64,000 bases of DNA from Enterobacter chengduensis (GCF_001984825.2 NZ_CP043318.1:2728001-2792000); one strand, 5' to 3'. Positions 35,933 to 45,940 are shown, counted from the stretch's first letter. The notes: generated from the letters alone by a model not told the origin. Numbers and translations: made by a program.

Positions 35933-38201
35933 GGTGCCCCTCCGTGGTAGCGGTCCCATTCATGGATGTAAGAAAGTCCTTATAAGCGCAAACCTGATGC
36001 CCCGAAACGCGTAGCGTTTTGCCCCACAGCGTCAGCGTGACCGGAGCCGACGTCTCAATGGTTAACGCCTCGTGTTCACAGGTGAAGCGCAGCGTTGCGT
36101 TCCGCCAGCGCAGGGGGAACGCCAGTCTTCGCCAGTGGGCTGGCAGCCGTGGGGCAAGATGCAGCTCCCCTTCCACAATCTGCATACCGGCAAAGCCCTG
36201 AATGACCCCGGACCAGATTGCGCCGGTCGCAGCGGCGTGAATTCCGTCATCGCAGGCGTGCGGGTCGTCTCCAAGATCAATGGCGACGCCATCACGCCAG
36301 AAGGCGTAGGCACCTTCAGTGTCACCACAGCGGGCGGTGACAATGCCGTGAATGGCCTTGCTCAGCGAAGAGTCATGGATAGTGCGGGGCTCGTAGAACG
36401 CCAGATTGGCGGCGCACTGTTGCGGCGTAAACCGCTCCGGCAGCAGATAGGTCAGCATCACCACGTCAGCCTGCTTAAGGATCTGCATGTCGTTCACTTC
36501 CGCGCGGGAATAATCGAGCAGGATGGTCTGCTTGCCCGCCTTCGCTTTATAGCGGCTCAGGTCAATGGCAGGCTTCGCCATGAAGGTATCATCCTGCGGG
36601 ATCACGCCGTCTGAACCGGCTTCCGGCAGCCACAGGCGCGTCAGGAACCGCGTGGCATTCTGCGTAAAACCGTCATCCTCCCGCCCAAACATCGCCATGA
36701 ACCGGCGGGCGCAGGCAACGTTATGCCAGGCCAGATAGTTGGTGTAAGCGTTGTTGTTCACATGCTCGGTGTATTCGTCCGGTCCGATGACGTCATGGAT
36801 TTCGAGACGATCGTTGATTTCCGTTGCGCGCCCCATCCAGAACGTAGCGGTTTCCATCAGCAGCGTCAGGCCTTCATTGCGCATAAAGACATCATCGTGC
36901 GTCGCCTGCCAGTAGGCCACAACGGCCCAGGCAATGTCCGCCACGATGTGGTGTTCCGCCAGCGCGGAGGCCACCTTCTGACGCGTGCCGGTTCGGATGT
37001 TGATAGCCGCGAACTCCGGCGTCTCTTCCTGACCGCTGGCGGCGCTTTCCCAGGGGAACAGCGCGCCGGGCCAGCCGTTGTAACGGGCTTTTTCCCGCGC
37101 CCCGGCCAAGTTGAGCCAGCGATAGCGCAGCAGGCTACGGGCGGTTTGGGGGCGCGTGAAGAGATGGAAAGGCAGCAGGAAAATTTCGGTATCCCAGAAG
37201 ACGTGGCCTTTATACCCTTCTCCCGTTAGCCCTTTGGCGGCGATGCTGCTTCGCTCATCATGGGCGGGCGTCATGGCCGTCAAATGCCAGACGGCGTAAT
37301 CCAGCGCTATCTGATCCTGATGCTCCGCAGACTCCACTTCTACCCGCGCGTCACGCCAGATAGCTTCCCAGGCATACGATGAGCTTTCGAGCAGCGCGTC
37401 ATAGCCTCTTGCCGCACAGACCTTAAGATCGGCCAGCGCGTTGTGAGCGAAAGACGCCTGCGGCAGCGCTTTATCACTGCGATGGGTCACCCAGACGATT
37501 TTCTCAAGCGTGACGGTGTCACCCTTCGCGATGACCAGCGAATGATGAACGCTAAGGCGACGATTTTTGGCCGTGAAGCAGCTGTCGCTCTTTGCGGAGA
37601 GCTGACAAAACGCCGAAACCACAACGTCTGACGCCCGGTCCTGCGTTTCATACACGCCCTGCATGTACTGCTGGTCAAACACTCTGACCGATATTTCATC
37701 CAGATGCTGTCTGCCGCTGTTCGTTTGCGTGGCATCAATGCCGGTTTTCAGCACGGCGTGCGTGGCGGCATCAAGCGGGGTGATCGAAAGCTGCATGGCC
37801 ACCAGGGGGAGCTGGTCCAGCGACACAAAACGTCGACTCTCCAGCCGATACCGTTTCCCATCAGGCGCTCGCCAGACGACGCTGCGACGAAGTTCGCCAT
37901 TGGCAAACGCCAGCTCGCGCTGCCACTCAAGAATGTCGCCTGACAGGAGCGTGAAGTTGATACCATCCAGCTCAACATCCATACCGATGATATCCGGCAG
38001 ATTGATGAGCTCAGTGGTCTCGTTACGCCCCGCCCGGTGATAGAGCCCCGCAAGATACATGCCTCTGGTTTGCCGGATGTAATCTTCTTCATGCGCAGCG
38101 CGGATCCCCATGTAGCCATTACCGCAGGCCATGATGGAGGCGTATTTATTCAGGCTATGTGGACAAAAGCCCGGGTCGATTAATACAGACACGTTTAGCA
38201 T
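35922..38201 (-). CDS. ycjT: Kojibiose phosphorylase YcjT (GH65)
   Basis: This is a 759-residue GH65 inverting phosphorylase (E. coli 755). It cleaves kojibiose with phosphate into glucose and beta-glucose 1-phosphate in the cytoplasm. The N-terminal beta-sandwich domain (about 1-270) is followed by the (alpha/alpha)6 barrel. The barrel carries [14 protein letters not shown] and the catalytic region [19 protein letters not shown], where the Glu of PDEYTE is the general acid. The start overlaps the end of ycjS by seven bases. The product feeds directly into YcjU, the next gene. Confidence 0.94.
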   Translation of the reverse strand: MLNVSVLIDPGFCPHSLNKYASIMACGNGYMGIRAAHEEDYIRQTRGMYLAGLYHRAGRNETTELINLPDIIGMDVELDGINFTLLSGDILEWQRELAFANGELRRSVVWRAPDGKRYRLESRRFVSLDQLPLVAMQLSITPLDAATHAVLKTGIDATQTNSGRQHLDEISVRVFDQQYMQGVYETQDRASDVVVSAFCQLSAKSDSCFTAKNRRLSVHHSLVIAKGDTVTLEKIVWVTHRSDKALPQASFAHNALADLKVCAARGYDALLESSSYAWEAIWRDARVEVESAEHQDQIALDYAVWHLTAMTPAHDERSSIAAKGLTGEGYKGHVFWDTEIFLLPFHLFTRPQTARSLLRYRWLNLAGAREKARYNGWPGALFPWESAASGQEETPEFAAINIRTGTRQKVASALAEHHIVADIAWAVVAYWQATHDDVFMRNEGLTLLMETATFWMGRATEINDRLEIHDVIGPDEYTEHVNNNAYTNYLAWHNVACARRFMAMFGREDDGFTQNATRFLTRLWLPEAGSDGVIPQDDTFMAKPAIDLSRYKAKAGKQTILLDYSRAEVNDMQILKQADVVMLTYLLPERFTPQQCAANLAFYEPRTIHDSSLSKAIHGIVTARCGDTEGAYAFWRDGVAIDLGDDPHACDDGIHAAATGAIWSGVIQGFAGMQIVEGELHLAPRLPAHWRRLAFPLRWRNATLRFTCEHEALTIETSAPVTLTLWGKTLRVSGHQVCAYKDFLTSMNGTATTEGHHDA
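35945..35958 (-). promoter_or_regulatory. Putative YcjW operator before ycjU
   Basis: Minus strand TGGGACCGCTACCA, an imperfect palindrome (TGGNANCGNTNCCA) with the central CG usual for LacI-family sites. It is identical to the site at 45889-45902 and sits 12 bases before the ycjU start, inside the ycjT reading frame. Confidence 0.68.
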
Positions 38202-39271
38202 AACGTCACGCTTTCCCCTGTTTCTGCTGATTGATACAGCGCGGCGACAAGCTGCTGGATAACTAGCCCCTGCTCTGCATCGGCGATCGTGACGGGCTCG
38301 CCCTGAACATGGCGCACGAAGGCATCCATGCTGCGCATATGACGCTGGTCGTCAGCCTCTTCACGCTGCGTGAGGGTAACTAAAGTACCGGCTTCGTCGT
38401 TGTAGATGTGCGCCGGAAACAGCGTTGCCCCCGCCTTTTCCCCGCAGAACGCGACGTTCATGATCGACTGCTCGCGGATATTCAGCGCAAACGAGGTGTC
38501 CAGACGCAGAATGCCGCCGTTGCAGAATTCGAGGGTGCCAAACAGGGCATCTTCCACCGTAAACTGTGCGGGATCCCACTCGCCAAACTGGCCGCTGCTT
38601 TTCCGGTTGCCCAGCCTTTGAAAGCCGTGCGCCGTCACCCGTTTTACCGCCGGAAACCCCAGCACGTACATCGCGGCATCGAGCATATGGATGCCGATAT
38701 CAATCAGCGGCCCACCGCCCTGGAGCGTTTTGTTGGTGAAGACGCCCCAGCCGGGGACCCCGCAGCGCCGTAACGCCTGCGCCGAGGTGTAATAAATCTC
38801 CCCCAGCGCTCCCTTCATCACTGCCTCACGCAGCAGCTGCGTATCGAGAGCAAAGCGATGGTGAAAATCATATGCCAGCACTTTCCCTGCCCTGCGTGCG
38901 GCCATTCGCATCCGGTCGGCCTCCTGCGGCGTCATCGCTGGCGGTTTTTCACACATCACGTGGCAGCCTGCTTCCAGCGCGGCCATGACGTGCTCGAAAT
39001 GGAACCGGTTAGGCGAACAGACGCTCACCACGTCCGGCTTCACCGCGTCGAGCATGTCTCGCGCATCCTGCCATGCAGAGGGAATACCATGACGTTCCGC
39101 AAACGCCCGAGCCTGTTCAGGATGGCTGTCCATGACGGCCACCATCTGAACATCATTGCGCGTGGCGTAATACGAGGCATGCACTTTATCCGCGACCTGC
39201 CCGGCGCCAATGATGGCAACGCGCAGAGGCGAAGGTGTAGAAGCACTCATCACGCTCGTCATCCTTAGCAT
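38195..39271 (-). CDS. ycjS: NAD-dependent glucoside 3-dehydrogenase YcjS (GFO/IDH/MocA)
   Basis: The product has up to 358 residues. The N-terminal Rossmann motif is VAIIGAGQVADKVH and the conserved lysine motif is CEKPPAM. In E. coli YcjS has been assigned oxidation/reduction at C3 of D-glucosides. M1 at 39271 overlaps the ycjR stop (ATGCTAAGG), which couples translation. A second candidate, ATG 39250 (MSASTPSPLRV), starts close to the Rossmann strand and matches the E. coli length (351) better. It works with YcjR and YcjQ. Confidence 0.92.
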   Translation of the reverse strand: MLRMTSVMSASTPSPLRVAIIGAGQVADKVHASYYATRNDVQMVAVMDSHPEQARAFAERHGIPSAWQDARDMLDAVKPDVVSVCSPNRFHFEHVMAALEAGCHVMCEKPPAMTPQEADRMRMAARRAGKVLAYDFHHRFALDTQLLREAVMKGALGEIYYTSAQALRRCGVPGWGVFTNKTLQGGGPLIDIGIHMLDAAMYVLGFPAVKRVTAHGFQRLGNRKSSGQFGEWDPAQFTVEDALFGTLEFCNGGILRLDTSFALNIREQSIMNVAFCGEKAGATLFPAHIYNDEAGTLVTLTQREEADDQRHMRSMDAFVRHVQGEPVTIADAEQGLVIQQLVAALYQSAETGESVTLC

Positions 39272-40053
39272 TCACGCAGATAAATGAGTGAGTCCCGGTA
39301 TGCCTGGGCCGGATCCTCGGCGCGAACGCGGCACTCATACACCACGTAACCCTGGTAATTATCGGCACGCAGCCGATCGAACAGGCTGGCAAAATCGAGG
39401 CTGCCGCTGCCCGGCTGGTAGCGGTGGTTATCCGCGATGTGCACATGGCCCAGCAGATCGCGGTGCTGATGCAGCGCGTCCGTCAGCGAGTCTTCTTCAA
39501 TGTTCATATGATAGAAATCGCCGATGATCTGCACGTGCTTGAGATCGTTCTCTTCAATATAGCGACGCGCGTCAGCCAGGGTGTTAATCATGTGGTCCTG
39601 ATAGCGGTTCAGCGGCTCCAGGTAGACGGTAGTGCCGGTGCGCGCAGCCACCTCATCCAGCCAGCGCAGCGACGCACTCACCGCTTTGCGGTCTCCTTCG
39701 AGACTGCGTGGTGAGGTCATTGGCGGCAAACGGAAGGTAAACATTCCCCAGGCGGCAGGCACGATAATGCCCTTACCGCCCACTTCAGCCAGCGCGTCCA
39801 GAATGCGTTCAATCTGCTGTAATCCGTTCAGACGGCGCTCTTCGATGAAGTCGCCAATCCAGCCATCGTATCCACCGCAGGCCGTCGTCACCGGCAGGCC
39901 GGTGGCCTTAATCGCCGCTTTTACCTCGGCGAGGTTTTCCACCAGCAGCTTGCCGTCAATTTCATAGCCATCAAAACCCATCGCTTTGATGTACTCGAAT
40001 TTTTCCATGATGTTGGCCGGGAAAAAGGCCTGGTTCTGTGTTGCGATTTTCAT
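39265..40053 (-). CDS. ycjR: 3-keto-sugar epimerase YcjR (AP endonuclease 2/TIM-barrel family)
   Basis: This is a 262-residue TIM-barrel metalloenzyme, the same length as in E. coli, where it interconverts 3-keto-gulosides and 3-keto-glucosides at C4. It contains KAMGFDGYEIDGKLL, YLEPLNRYQDHMINT with the metal-binding Glu, IGDFYHMNIEED and HVHIADNHRY, together supplying the expected metal ligands. Downstream start of ycjS overlaps its stop. Confidence 0.92.
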   Translation of the reverse strand: MKIATQNQAFFPANIMEKFEYIKAMGFDGYEIDGKLLVENLAEVKAAIKATGLPVTTACGGYDGWIGDFIEERRLNGLQQIERILDALAEVGGKGIIVPAAWGMFTFRLPPMTSPRSLEGDRKAVSASLRWLDEVAARTGTTVYLEPLNRYQDHMINTLADARRYIEENDLKHVQIIGDFYHMNIEEDSLTDALHQHRDLLGHVHIADNHRYQPGSGSLDFASLFDRLRADNYQGYVVYECRVRAEDPAQAYRDSLIYLREC

Positions 40054-40070
40054 GATTTGCTCTCCTTAGC

Positions 40071-41123
40071 TTAAAAAGTGACGCCCATTTTGATGCTCAG
40101 TTCCGGGTGCCGATCGACATATTTCATATAGCTTTCAGCGCTGCTGGTGAAGGCCACGACCGGGTCGATCAGATCGTCACAATTCAGATAACCGTTCATC
40201 AGCAGTTCCCAGCAGGTTTCTTCAATACGCTTGCGGCTCCAGCGCGGGTAGTCCGGGTTTGGCTCACTGCAGGCGCGGGAGAAGACAATCTTCGCGTTGT
40301 TGAAGTGCGCTTCGCGCCCCAGATTGAAGCCTTCCGCGAACGGTTTTGCGAACGCAACGTAGGAGATAGTGCCGCCGTAGGCGAGGCCGCGCAGCGCGGA
40401 CTGCAGGGCATCTGCAAAGCCGCTGGTCTCGATGATCACGTCCGCGCCCTGCTTCCCGGTCAGCTTTTTGATTTCCAGACCGACGTCCGTGCCGATGGGG
40501 TTCAGGCAGTGGTCCGCACCATGACGGCGGGCGATTTCACAGCGGTGTTCGATAGGATCGACTCCGATGACGACTGACGCACCGGCTTTTTTCGCCAGCT
40601 GGATCGCTATCTGTCCGATGGCACCCAGACCGACCACCACCACAAAATCCCCGACCCGCACGTTGGCATCGCGCACGCCGCTCATGGCGAACTGCGCGGG
40701 ATCGTAGCAAACGGCGTTTTTCCAGGAGGCGCCCTGCGGCATTTTGCGCAGCTTATAGTTGTTCACCGCGTTGACGATAACCGTCTCCTGCAGCGGGCCG
40801 TAGCAGCAGACGCGATCGCCCGTCTGGTAGTCCGTGACGTCAGCGCCGCATTCGATAATGTCACCGACGATCATATTGCCCAGTTGGAACTTACCGAATT
40901 CGATCCCGCGCGCGGCACCCTCTTCACGCGGGGTAAACATTTGCCACTCCGCGTTGAACTCTTCGTCAATAAACGGGCTTGCGGCGCGGAAATCCACCAC
41001 TTCGGTACCGTGCTTCGGCGCGCCGAAACGGGCACGAATTTTCACTTCATGACCGGCAACCGGACGATCTTCATATTCCACCAGCGCCGCCACGCGTGGC
41101 GCTGTCGCAACTAACTTTTTCAT
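40071..41123 (-). CDS. ycjQ: Zinc-type alcohol dehydrogenase YcjQ (guloside 3-dehydrogenase)
   Basis: This is a 350-residue medium-chain dehydrogenase, the same length as E. coli YcjQ, which oxidises D-gulosides at C3. The catalytic domain (about 1-150) precedes the NAD-binding motif VVVVGLGAIGQIAIQLAKKAG (about 156-176). VGVDPIEHRCEIARRHGAD follows, with an acidic residue at the end of the second strand suggesting NAD preference. AAGGAG lies before the ATG. Together Q, R and S can turn a guloside into a glucoside. Confidence 0.92.
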   Translation of the reverse strand: MKKLVATAPRVAALVEYEDRPVAGHEVKIRARFGAPKHGTEVVDFRAASPFIDEEFNAEWQMFTPREEGAARGIEFGKFQLGNMIVGDIIECGADVTDYQTGDRVCCYGPLQETVIVNAVNNYKLRKMPQGASWKNAVCYDPAQFAMSGVRDANVRVGDFVVVVGLGAIGQIAIQLAKKAGASVVIGVDPIEHRCEIARRHGADHCLNPIGTDVGLEIKKLTGKQGADVIIETSGFADALQSALRGLAYGGTISYVAFAKPFAEGFNLGREAHFNNAKIVFSRACSEPNPDYPRWSRKRIEETCWELLMNGYLNCDDLIDPVVAFTSSAESYMKYVDRHPELSIKMGVTF

Positions 41124-41151
41124 GACTGACTCCTTGTTAAAATTGGCCGCC

Positions 41152-41994
41152 TCAGCCCTTCACGCCACCGGCGGTCAAACCACTTTTAATAAAACGTTCA
41201 GACAGGGCGTACATGATGACCACCGGAAGCGCCGTCACCAGCGATGCCGCCATCATGCGACCCCAGATATAATCCGGCGTGCTAAAGAGCGTGTTCAGCC
41301 CGACCGGCAACGTGAAATTGCTGGCGCTGGACAGGAAAATGGACGCAAACAGGTAGTCGTTCCACGCCACCATAAAGCAGTAGACAAACACCGATACCAG
41401 CCCGGAAATCGCCAGCGGTACGGTGATGCGAAAGATGATTTGCAGGCGGTTCAGGCCGTCCATCATCGCGGCTTCTTCGATTTCGTCCGGGATGGTGTCG
41501 AAATAGCTGCGCAGCATGAACACCGCTGTCGGTAACGTTTGAGTCACCATGGTGATAATCAGCGCCAGCTCGGTGTCGTAGATCCCAAGGGCAGTGATGA
41601 TTTTGAACAGCGGCACCACCAGCAGTATCCCGGAGAACATGTAGACGGTGTAAAAACTCGCGTTGATCGTCGTGCGCCCCTTAAAACGCAGCTTGGACAG
41701 CGCGTAAGCCCCCAGCGTGCCGAGAAACACGGCAATCACCGAGGAGGTCAGCGACACCACCATGCTGTTTCTGAAATAGTCCACAAACGGGAAGATCAGC
41801 GGGTTAAAGATGTCGACGTAATGCTGCAGCGTCCACGCCTGCGGCAAAATGGTCGGGCTAAGCGATATCGCCTCTTTCGCACTCTTAAACGACGTCATGA
41901 GCATCACGAAGAACGGAAACAGCGTGATGACCAGAAACACCGCCAGCCCGAGATAAAAACCAATACGGTTAAGGACGCGTTTATTTGTTGCCAT
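41152..41994 (-). CDS. ycjP: Sugar ABC transporter permease YcjP
   Basis: This is a 280-residue inner-membrane protein of the MalG family with six spans. The EAA loop, EAAMMDGLNRLQIIFRITVPLA (about 190-211), contacts the ATPase. The first span begins at about residue 12 (FYLGLAVFLVITLFPFFVMLM). It overlaps ycjO by 14 bases and belongs to the same unit. The likely cargo is a short glucoside such as kojibiose or glucosylglycerate; this is inferred from the enzymes encoded alongside. Confidence 0.93.
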   Translation of the reverse strand: MATNKRVLNRIGFYLGLAVFLVITLFPFFVMLMTSFKSAKEAISLSPTILPQAWTLQHYVDIFNPLIFPFVDYFRNSMVVSLTSSVIAVFLGTLGAYALSKLRFKGRTTINASFYTVYMFSGILLVVPLFKIITALGIYDTELALIITMVTQTLPTAVFMLRSYFDTIPDEIEEAAMMDGLNRLQIIFRITVPLAISGLVSVFVYCFMVAWNDYLFASIFLSSASNFTLPVGLNTLFSTPDYIWGRMMAASLVTALPVVIMYALSERFIKSGLTAGGVKG

Positions 41995-42862
41995 TGAGGT
42001 TTACCCTTTTTTTGGTCAGCAGAATCACCGCGAAGATGATCACAAACAGCACCACGGAAATCGCCGCCGCCTTGCCTAAATCGTTGAACGCGAAAGCGGT
42101 TTTGTAGAGATAGACGCCCAAAATATCGACCTTGGTCGTCAACAGGTAGACATCCGCAAACATGTAGAACATCCAGATGGTTCGCAGCGTGACCACCGTT
42201 GCCAGCACCGGCATAATCGCGGGCAGCGTGACGATACGAAAACGCTGCCAGGCATTCGCCCCGTCCATTTCCGCCGCTTCGTACAGTGACTTATCAATGG
42301 TCTGTAAAATCGCCAGGAACGAAATGAACGCGTACGGGAAGTAACGCCAGATGGCGAACAGCACCACCAGCACAAAGCTGCTGCCAGGGTTGTCGAACCA
42401 CAGCGGCGCCTGGTCATACAGATGCAGCAGGTCTACGCCCAGATAGTTCACGATGCCGTAGCCGTTGTTGAACATGTATTTCCACGCAAACACCAGCGAG
42501 ATGGACGGGGTGACGTAGGACAAAATCACCAGCGAACGTGCCGTTTTGCGCATGCGGAATTCACGGTTAAAGAAGATCGCAACCGCGAGCCCCAACCCCG
42601 TGCTGCCGATGACCACCAGCGCGGTGTACCAGAACGTCATCCACAGCGAGTGCCAGAACGCAGCATCCCCGAGAATGCGGATGTAGTTATCGAGCCCGAC
42701 GAACACCGCATCAATACGCGGGTTAAGCGGCAGTCGTAAGAAACTGATTTCAATATTGGAAATCATTGGCCAGGCCACCAGGCCCCCCAGCAAAATCAGG
42801 CTGGGGGCCAACAGCAGCATGGCGAAAGGCATATCTGAACGACCAGAAAACAACGTCTTCAT
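41981..42862 (-). CDS. ycjO: Sugar ABC transporter permease YcjO
   Basis: This is a 293-residue MalF-type permease with six membrane spans, the first at about residues 13-35. The EAA loop is EAAEMDGANAWQRFRIVTLPAI (about 193-214). It pairs with YcjP in the inner membrane. The gene starts 22 bases after ycjN, with AAGGAAATT before the ATG. The length equals that of the E. coli protein. Confidence 0.93.
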   Translation of the reverse strand: MKTLFSGRSDMPFAMLLLAPSLILLGGLVAWPMISNIEISFLRLPLNPRIDAVFVGLDNYIRILGDAAFWHSLWMTFWYTALVVIGSTGLGLAVAIFFNREFRMRKTARSLVILSYVTPSISLVFAWKYMFNNGYGIVNYLGVDLLHLYDQAPLWFDNPGSSFVLVVLFAIWRYFPYAFISFLAILQTIDKSLYEAAEMDGANAWQRFRIVTLPAIMPVLATVVTLRTIWMFYMFADVYLLTTKVDILGVYLYKTAFAFNDLGKAAAISVVLFVIIFAVILLTKKRVNLNGNK

Positions 42863-42884
42863 AATTTCCTTCCGCAGAGCGCTC

Positions 42885-44177
42885 CTATCGTTGTGACATC
42901 AGGTCAGTCAGACGCTTCTGGCTGTCGCTAAGCGTGGCGCTGAGATCGTGTTTTCCCACCGTGACGTTATGCACCATGGAGCTGATAATGCCGGACCCTG
43001 TAACATCGCCCATGCGCGTGAAGTTTTTGTCGCCCACCGCGCCAAACACCTGAACGTTCGGAAACTGCGCAATCAGTTCGTAAGGCAGTTGCCCAAAGGC
43101 TTTAATGACCTCGTTGTTTTTCCAGGTATCGGTGCCCACCACGAGCTTGTTCACCGGCAGCGCCGCGCCTGGCGACATCATGACCCAGTCGGTTGCGTTT
43201 TGGGCCTGCTCCATCCAGGTCACAAATTTTTCAGCCGCCTGAGTTTCCTCTTCGGTTTGACCAGTGGTAATCGTCAGCGACGTGACCATGCCGTAAACGG
43301 CAGAAGATGTTTCTGTTGGGACGACGAAGCCCAGGCTGGCAGGGTTTCCATCCTGGAATACCGCCGGCAGGATGTAGGTGGAGTAAACCGCCATCGGCGC
43401 AGACCCATTCATAAAGGCATCTTTGATCTCCATGACGTCGTTTGAGCCCGGCATGGTGGTCGCGGCCAGGGCTTTATAAAACGCCAGGGCTTTCGCCATT
43501 TCAGGGGTATTGATGTCGACGGTCCCGTTGGCATCAAACACGTTCGCCCCGCCGGAAAGCGCAAACTGGGAGAATGCCTGTTCGGTCATGACGCTTTCCG
43601 CAGTGGGCAGCGCAATGCCGTAATGTTTTTTGGCCGGATCGTTCAGGCGCTGGCTGGCTTTCAGAAGCTGATCCCAGTTACGCGGCTCCTGAATGCCGGC
43701 GGCAGCAAGCACATCTTTGTGATACCAGACGCCGGATAGCCAGGCACTGACGGGTACCCCTGTCCAGGCAGAACCGTCTTCCGTGCGAACAACACGCAAG
43801 ATGCCGTCATAGAAGGTGTTCTCGCCGACAGCTTTAATGGCTTCGCCAATCGCCTTGCGATCCAGCAGCTGTTCCTTATCCATGACCTTCGCGTAGTCAT
43901 GGCTGACTTCAATCACCTCAGGCAGCGCGCCCGTTCTGGCGAGCGTAATGACCTTGGTGTTGTAGGCATCCTCTTCTACCGGCACCTGTTTAACCGTGAT
44001 GCCGGGGTTCTCTTTCTCGAATTTTTCGATCAGCTTCGTGATAACCGCCTGGCGCTCCTGCTCGACCGACGAGTGCATAAACTCAATGGTGACGGCAGAT
44101 TTTTTGTCATCCTTGCATCCTGACAGCAAGGCGCACGAAACCAGTGCTGATATCAGCACAATTCGGGGCATTTTCAT
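42885..44177 (-). CDS. ycjN: Sugar-binding lipoprotein YcjN
   Basis: This is a 430-residue extracellular solute-binding protein (family 1). The signal peptide ends in the lipobox LLSGC, so Cys21 should be lipidated and the protein anchored in the periplasm. The mature part starts KDDKKSAVTIEFMHS and carries typical binding-protein signatures such as LPEVIEVSHDYA and WYHKDVLAAAGI. AAGGACC lies before the ATG. It collects the substrate for YcjOPV. Confidence 0.93.
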   Translation of the reverse strand: MKMPRIVLISALVSCALLSGCKDDKKSAVTIEFMHSSVEQERQAVITKLIEKFEKENPGITVKQVPVEEDAYNTKVITLARTGALPEVIEVSHDYAKVMDKEQLLDRKAIGEAIKAVGENTFYDGILRVVRTEDGSAWTGVPVSAWLSGVWYHKDVLAAAGIQEPRNWDQLLKASQRLNDPAKKHYGIALPTAESVMTEQAFSQFALSGGANVFDANGTVDINTPEMAKALAFYKALAATTMPGSNDVMEIKDAFMNGSAPMAVYSTYILPAVFQDGNPASLGFVVPTETSSAVYGMVTSLTITTGQTEEETQAAEKFVTWMEQAQNATDWVMMSPGAALPVNKLVVGTDTWKNNEVIKAFGQLPYELIAQFPNVQVFGAVGDKNFTRMGDVTGSGIISSMVHNVTVGKHDLSATLSDSQKRLTDLMSQR

Positions 44178-44191
44178 TTTTAAGGTCCTTT

Positions 44192-45877
44192 TTAGTTTTC
44201 TTTAATCCAAAGCACCTGCCATGGATATAGGGTCAGCGTTTTATCTGTAATATCTTTCCCAGTAATCAATTCTTTTCCGTACTGAATATCGGATCCCACC
44301 GTTTGAACGCCATCACTGAAATTAAACAGCGCCGTTATTTTTTCACCACCACTCGCCACGCGGAGTATTTTTAGAACATGTTCACCTGACGCGCTAAAAT
44401 AAGCCTCACTGTCAGGATGGAATGCTTTTTCCGCCCGACGCAGCGCGATTAGCTGGCTTAATGAGGAATAAACCTGAGAACGCAGGCTATTTTTATCCTC
44501 AAGCGCGCTATCAATTTGTCCTGCAGCGTATTTCTCACGATTTATCGCGCGGTTGTATCCCAGGCGCTCAACGCCGGCATAATCATTACGGGAGCCGAGA
44601 ATACTCTGGATATAAATCGCAGGCACGCCGGAGAAGCTTAACAGGACGGCATGGGCCAGAATAAACCGGGCAATCCGGTCGCTATCAAGACCGTCGCGCG
44701 GACTTAATGCGTCCAGATAGGTCACATTAATTTCATAAGGGCTGCGCGTACCATCCGGGTTATTTTTCCAGTTGACCAATGCCCCTTCAGCCTGAAGTTT
44801 CTCGACCAGCGAAAGGATTTCCGACTCGGGTAAAATGCCGCGTAACGGATTCAGACCAATTCCGTCATGCGAGGCCAGGAAGTTAAACCAGGTGGTTTTC
44901 GTGGAAGGTAACGTCAGCGACGCTGCCCACTGACTGAGCGTACGGACGTCCTGAGAATGCACCGCATGCAGCACCAGCGGGGGCAACGAGAACTGATAAA
45001 CCATCTGCGCTTCATTTTGGCCGTCACCGTAGTAAGAGACGTTATCTTTATGCGGCACGTTCGTCTCGGTGATGATTACCGTTCCCGGCGCAACAGCCTC
45101 GGTAATGGCACGGAAAAGCTGTATGAGCCGATGGGTTTGCTCAAGGTGGATGCAGTTTGTTCCGGGTATTTTCCACATGAAGCCCACCGCATCCAGACGG
45201 ATGTACCGCGCCCCTTCAATCAGGTAATGCAGCAGCACGTCGACCATTGCGATCAGCACCTGCGGAGAGGCGAAGTTGAGGTCAACCTGGTCCTCGCTGA
45301 AGGTGGTCCACAGGTGCCGCACGCTGCCATCTTGCAGGGTAAAAGGCGTAAGCAGCGGTAAGGCACGCGGACGCGTCACGGCGGATAAGTCGGTTTCAGG
45401 ATCGACAGAAATAAAGAAATCGTCATACCCTGGCGTTTGCTTCAGATAATTAGCAAACCAGGGACTTTTGGCCGACATATGATTGCAGACGAAATCAAAC
45501 ATCAAACTGGCCGACCGTTTTAATTCAGCAACATCTCGCCACGTTCCCGTTTCAGGCGCAACTTCATGATAATCAATGACAGAAAACCCGTCGTCTGAAG
45601 ACCATGGATAAAAAGGCAAAAGATGGACATGAGAAAAAGAATGAGAAAGCCATTTGTTATAAAAACGTGTAAAAAACGGGAGTGCTTTCTCCCCTTTCGC
45701 TGAAAACTGATCGGCGTAGGTAATCAAAACAACGTCTTTCTCATCCCAACCCGCCTTACGTTTTTCAGTAATAACGGACGCGGCCTTTCCAATATTTTCC
45801 AGCAGCGCATTAAGATGGGCTTCGGAAAACGTTTTTCCATAAACAAGATTAATGAGTGCCTTAATTTTTTCGTTCAT
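44192..45877 (-). CDS. ycjM: Glucosylglycerate phosphorylase YcjM (GH13)
   Basis: The product has 561 residues from ATG 45877 (E. coli 559). It is a GH13 sucrose-phosphorylase-like enzyme that splits glucosylglycerate with phosphate to alpha-glucose 1-phosphate and glycerate. The N-terminal HLLPFYPWSSDDGFSVIDY, catalytic nucleophile region RLDAVGFMWK, acid/base region ITETNVPHKDN and transition-state Asp region ASHDGIGLNPLRG are all present. The frame extends to 45940, but a promoter and operator lie there. The ATG at 45889 is also in frame; 45877 gives the family length and has GGAAA upstream. It is the first gene of the ycj unit. Confidence 0.93.
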   Translation of the reverse strand: MNEKIKALINLVYGKTFSEAHLNALLENIGKAASVITEKRKAGWDEKDVVLITYADQFSAKGEKALPFFTRFYNKWLSHSFSHVHLLPFYPWSSDDGFSVIDYHEVAPETGTWRDVAELKRSASLMFDFVCNHMSAKSPWFANYLKQTPGYDDFFISVDPETDLSAVTRPRALPLLTPFTLQDGSVRHLWTTFSEDQVDLNFASPQVLIAMVDVLLHYLIEGARYIRLDAVGFMWKIPGTNCIHLEQTHRLIQLFRAITEAVAPGTVIITETNVPHKDNVSYYGDGQNEAQMVYQFSLPPLVLHAVHSQDVRTLSQWAASLTLPSTKTTWFNFLASHDGIGLNPLRGILPESEILSLVEKLQAEGALVNWKNNPDGTRSPYEINVTYLDALSPRDGLDSDRIARFILAHAVLLSFSGVPAIYIQSILGSRNDYAGVERLGYNRAINREKYAAGQIDSALEDKNSLRSQVYSSLSQLIALRRAEKAFHPDSEAYFSASGEHVLKILRVASGGEKITALFNFSDGVQTVGSDIQYGKELITGKDITDKTLTLYPWQVLWIKEN

Positions 45878-45888
45878 TTCATTTTCCA

Positions 45889-45902
45889 TGGTAGCGGTCC
45901 CA
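45889..45902 (-). promoter_or_regulatory. Putative YcjW operator at the ycjM transcription start
   Basis: Minus strand TGGGACCGCTACCA, identical to the site before ycjU. It lies just downstream of the -10 element at 45912-45917, about +4 to +17, where a bound repressor would block transcription. Confidence 0.72.
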
Positions 45903-45911
45903 CGGAGTGGC

Positions 45912-45940
45912 AATCTACTCCCATGAAAAATATCTGTCAA
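45912..45940 (-). promoter_or_regulatory. Sigma-70 promoter of the ycjM operon
   Basis: Minus strand TTGACA (45940-45935) and TAGATT (45917-45912) are separated by exactly 17 bases. About 33 bases further upstream, GCAGCTCA (45973-45980) and TGAGCTGC (45992-45999) form a perfect eight-base dyad that might bind an activator. Confidence 0.68.
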
